Of a stretch of 64,000 bases of DNA, positions 62,819 to 64,000 are shown piece after piece (position 1 is the first letter of the stretch; the number at the start of each line of letters is the position of its first letter). Both the position numbers and the translations under genes were made by a program. The stretch comes from Cellulomonas_A sp047229345 (GTDB taxonomy: Bacteria; Actinomycetota; Actinomycetes; Actinomycetales; Cellulomonadaceae): positions 1-64,000 of the forward strand of contig NZ_JBFTER010000001.1 of NCBI RefSeq assembly GCF_047229345.1. The letters run 5' to 3'. Under the pieces are notes generated by a model. That model was given only the letters and a program-made list of their open reading frames with translations, was not told where the DNA came from and did not search any database.

Positions 62819-63958
62819 TCAGGGTGCCCGGAGCACGAAGTCCTGGATCGCGACGACCGCCGCACCGCGGGCCCACTGCGTGAAGTCGCCGGGACGGGTC
62901 ACCAGGTCCAGCGGCGAGGTGCGCGGGTCACGGTCCCGCGCCACGGCGACGCGCAGCGCTGCCGGGTCGGCGTCGACGAGCGCGACCCCCTCGCCGGTCA
63001 CCACGACGCGCTCGGGCATCGTGAGGTTGGCGACCGCGGCGACGAGCCGGCCGAGCGCACCGATCGCGTCGCGCACGATCAGCCGGGCCGCGGGCTCGTC
63101 GCCGCGGGCGAGCGTGAGCAGCTCGTCGTAGCCGACGGGCCGGCCGAGGGCGACCGTCGCCTGCGCCGTGAGCGACGGGATCGTCAGCATCGCGCTCGCG
63201 CAGCCACGGTGCCCCGCGAAGCAGACCGCACCGTTGGGGTCGAGCGGGAAGTGCCCGACGAGCCCGAGCCCGCTGTCCCGGTGCGTCACGAGCCGCCCGT
63301 GCTGCACGAGTCCGTAGCCGACGCCCGCGCCGATCGTGAGGACGGCCAGGCTGCGCAGGCCGCGACCGGCACCGAACCAGTGCTCGGCGGTCGTGAGGGC
63401 CACGACGTCGTTCTCGACGACCGTCGGCAGGCCCGTCGCCTGCTCGGCACGGGTCGCGACCGCCACGTCGTCCCAGCCGAGGAACGGCGCGCTGCGCACC
63501 GAGCGGTGGTCGGGGGAGTGGCCGCCGAGCGCGATCCCCAGGCCGGTGACGTCCGTGCTGCCGGCGAGCTCGAGGGTCAGGGCGGCGACCACGTCGAGGA
63601 CGCGGTCCGGCTCGTGCTGCATGAGGGGTGCGCTCGCGTGCGCGAGCACCGTGCCGCGCAGGTCGACGAGCACGGCGTGCGCGGCGTCGCCCGTGAGCTT
63701 CACGCCGGCGAAGTGGTGAGAGCCGGGGACGACGTCGAGGGGGCGCGCCGGCCGGCCGGTGGCCGGGTCGCGGGCGGGCTCGGACTCGACGAGCATGCCG
63801 GACTCGAGCAGCGGCTTGGTGAGCCGGGTCAGGCTCGCCTGGGACAGCTCGAGGCGGCGCGCGAGCTCGGTGCGCGAGAGCGGGCCGTGCAGCAGCACCT
63901 CGAGCGCGACGTCGCGCGTCGAGCCCCCCGCGGGCGCCCACGCGGCGACGTCGGTCAT
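62819..63958 (-). CDS. ROK-family transcriptional regulator
   Basis: A 379-residue protein. An N-terminal winged HTH (TRDVALEVLLHGPLSRTELARRLELSQASLTRLTKPLLESGMLVE, ~12-60) precedes a sugar-kinase-like ROK domain with VVENDVVALTTAEHWFGAG, LTIGAGVGYGLV and a GHFPLDPNG segment. The usual zinc motif CxCGxxGC is degenerate here (CFAGHRGC). The DGxG ATP loop is incomplete, so a sugar-sensing regulator is likelier than a kinase. GGAGAAG precedes the ATG. It may control genes beyond the window edge. Confidence 0.9.
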   Translation of the reverse strand: MTDVAAWAPAGGSTRDVALEVLLHGPLSRTELARRLELSQASLTRLTKPLLESGMLVESEPARDPATGRPARPLDVVPGSHHFAGVKLTGDAAHAVLVDLRGTVLAHASAPLMQHEPDRVLDVVAALTLELAGSTDVTGLGIALGGHSPDHRSVRSAPFLGWDDVAVATRAEQATGLPTVVENDVVALTTAEHWFGAGRGLRSLAVLTIGAGVGYGLVQHGRLVTHRDSGLGLVGHFPLDPNGAVCFAGHRGCASAMLTIPSLTAQATVALGRPVGYDELLTLARGDEPAARLIVRDAIGALGRLVAAVANLTMPERVVVTGEGVALVDADPAALRVAVARDRDPRTSPLDLVTRPGDFTQWARGAAVVAIQDFVLRAP

Positions 63959-64000
63959 GTCTTCTCCTTCGCACCCGTCACGCCCGTCACCCGTCACCCG

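Overview
The window is very GC-rich and densely packed, with GTG and TTG starts common. It carries a SigA-type sigma factor, a PASTA Ser/Thr kinase, a DUF7455 protein and a PPi-type phosphofructokinase. Together with secreted multidomain xylanases and a beta-glucuronidase, this points to a Gram-positive actinobacterium close to Cellulomonas and its relatives. This is an inference from gene content; no 16S gene is present.

Region 1 (1-12 kb) is a housekeeping block. It runs plsC-like acyltransferase, PPi-phosphofructokinase, class II DAHP synthase, PknL-like kinase, LysM transglycosylase, an Rv2175c-like DNA-binding protein and a polyprenyl synthetase. The set and its closeness recall the Mycobacterium tuberculosis Rv2173-Rv2182c neighbourhood. 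Region 2 (12-28.8 kb) has sigA, parE, parC, a GNAT/acyl-CoA-synthetase fusion, a DUF5998-phosphodiesterase-tdk-DsbA operon and an OsmC/Ohr protein.

Region 3 (28.9-34.4 kb) is an accessory cassette: an ECF-like sigma factor, a small convergent protein, a 913-residue TPR-CHAT (caspase-like) protease and a divergent subtilisin without a signal peptide. It looks like a cytoplasmic proteolytic signalling module. Region 4 (34.5-39.8 kb) is a xylan operon: a secreted CBM-CE4-CBM-GH10-CBM9 enzyme followed by a signal-less GH10. Region 5 (40-51.9 kb) has a nuclease, an ATP-dependent DNA ligase overlapping an internally deleted SGNH hydrolase, a FucP-like transporter with an orphan sugar-binding lipoprotein, four tRNAs (Arg, Pro, CAT, Arg) flanked by related 17-bp repeat arrays, an HNH protein, an APC permease and DNA polymerase IV.

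Region 6 (52-64 kb) is the most coherent metabolic locus. It holds a LarA-family enzyme and all three nickel-pincer cofactor genes (larE, larB, larC), arranged around a LacI regulator and a beta-glucuronidase, followed by 6-phosphogluconate dehydrogenase. The lacI-uidA intergenic region and the gnd promoter share a LacI-type operator (core CAACCGCTTG) and, 16-17 bp further on, the identical 12-mer CGGTGAATGGGG. This indicates one regulon and suggests that the LarA homologue acts on a sugar acid rather than lactate. A TRIC-type channel, a GNAT and a ROK regulator close the window.

Several genes have a TAnnnT box exactly 6-7 nt before an ATG or GTG, the signature of leaderless transcripts; where useful this was used to choose starts.
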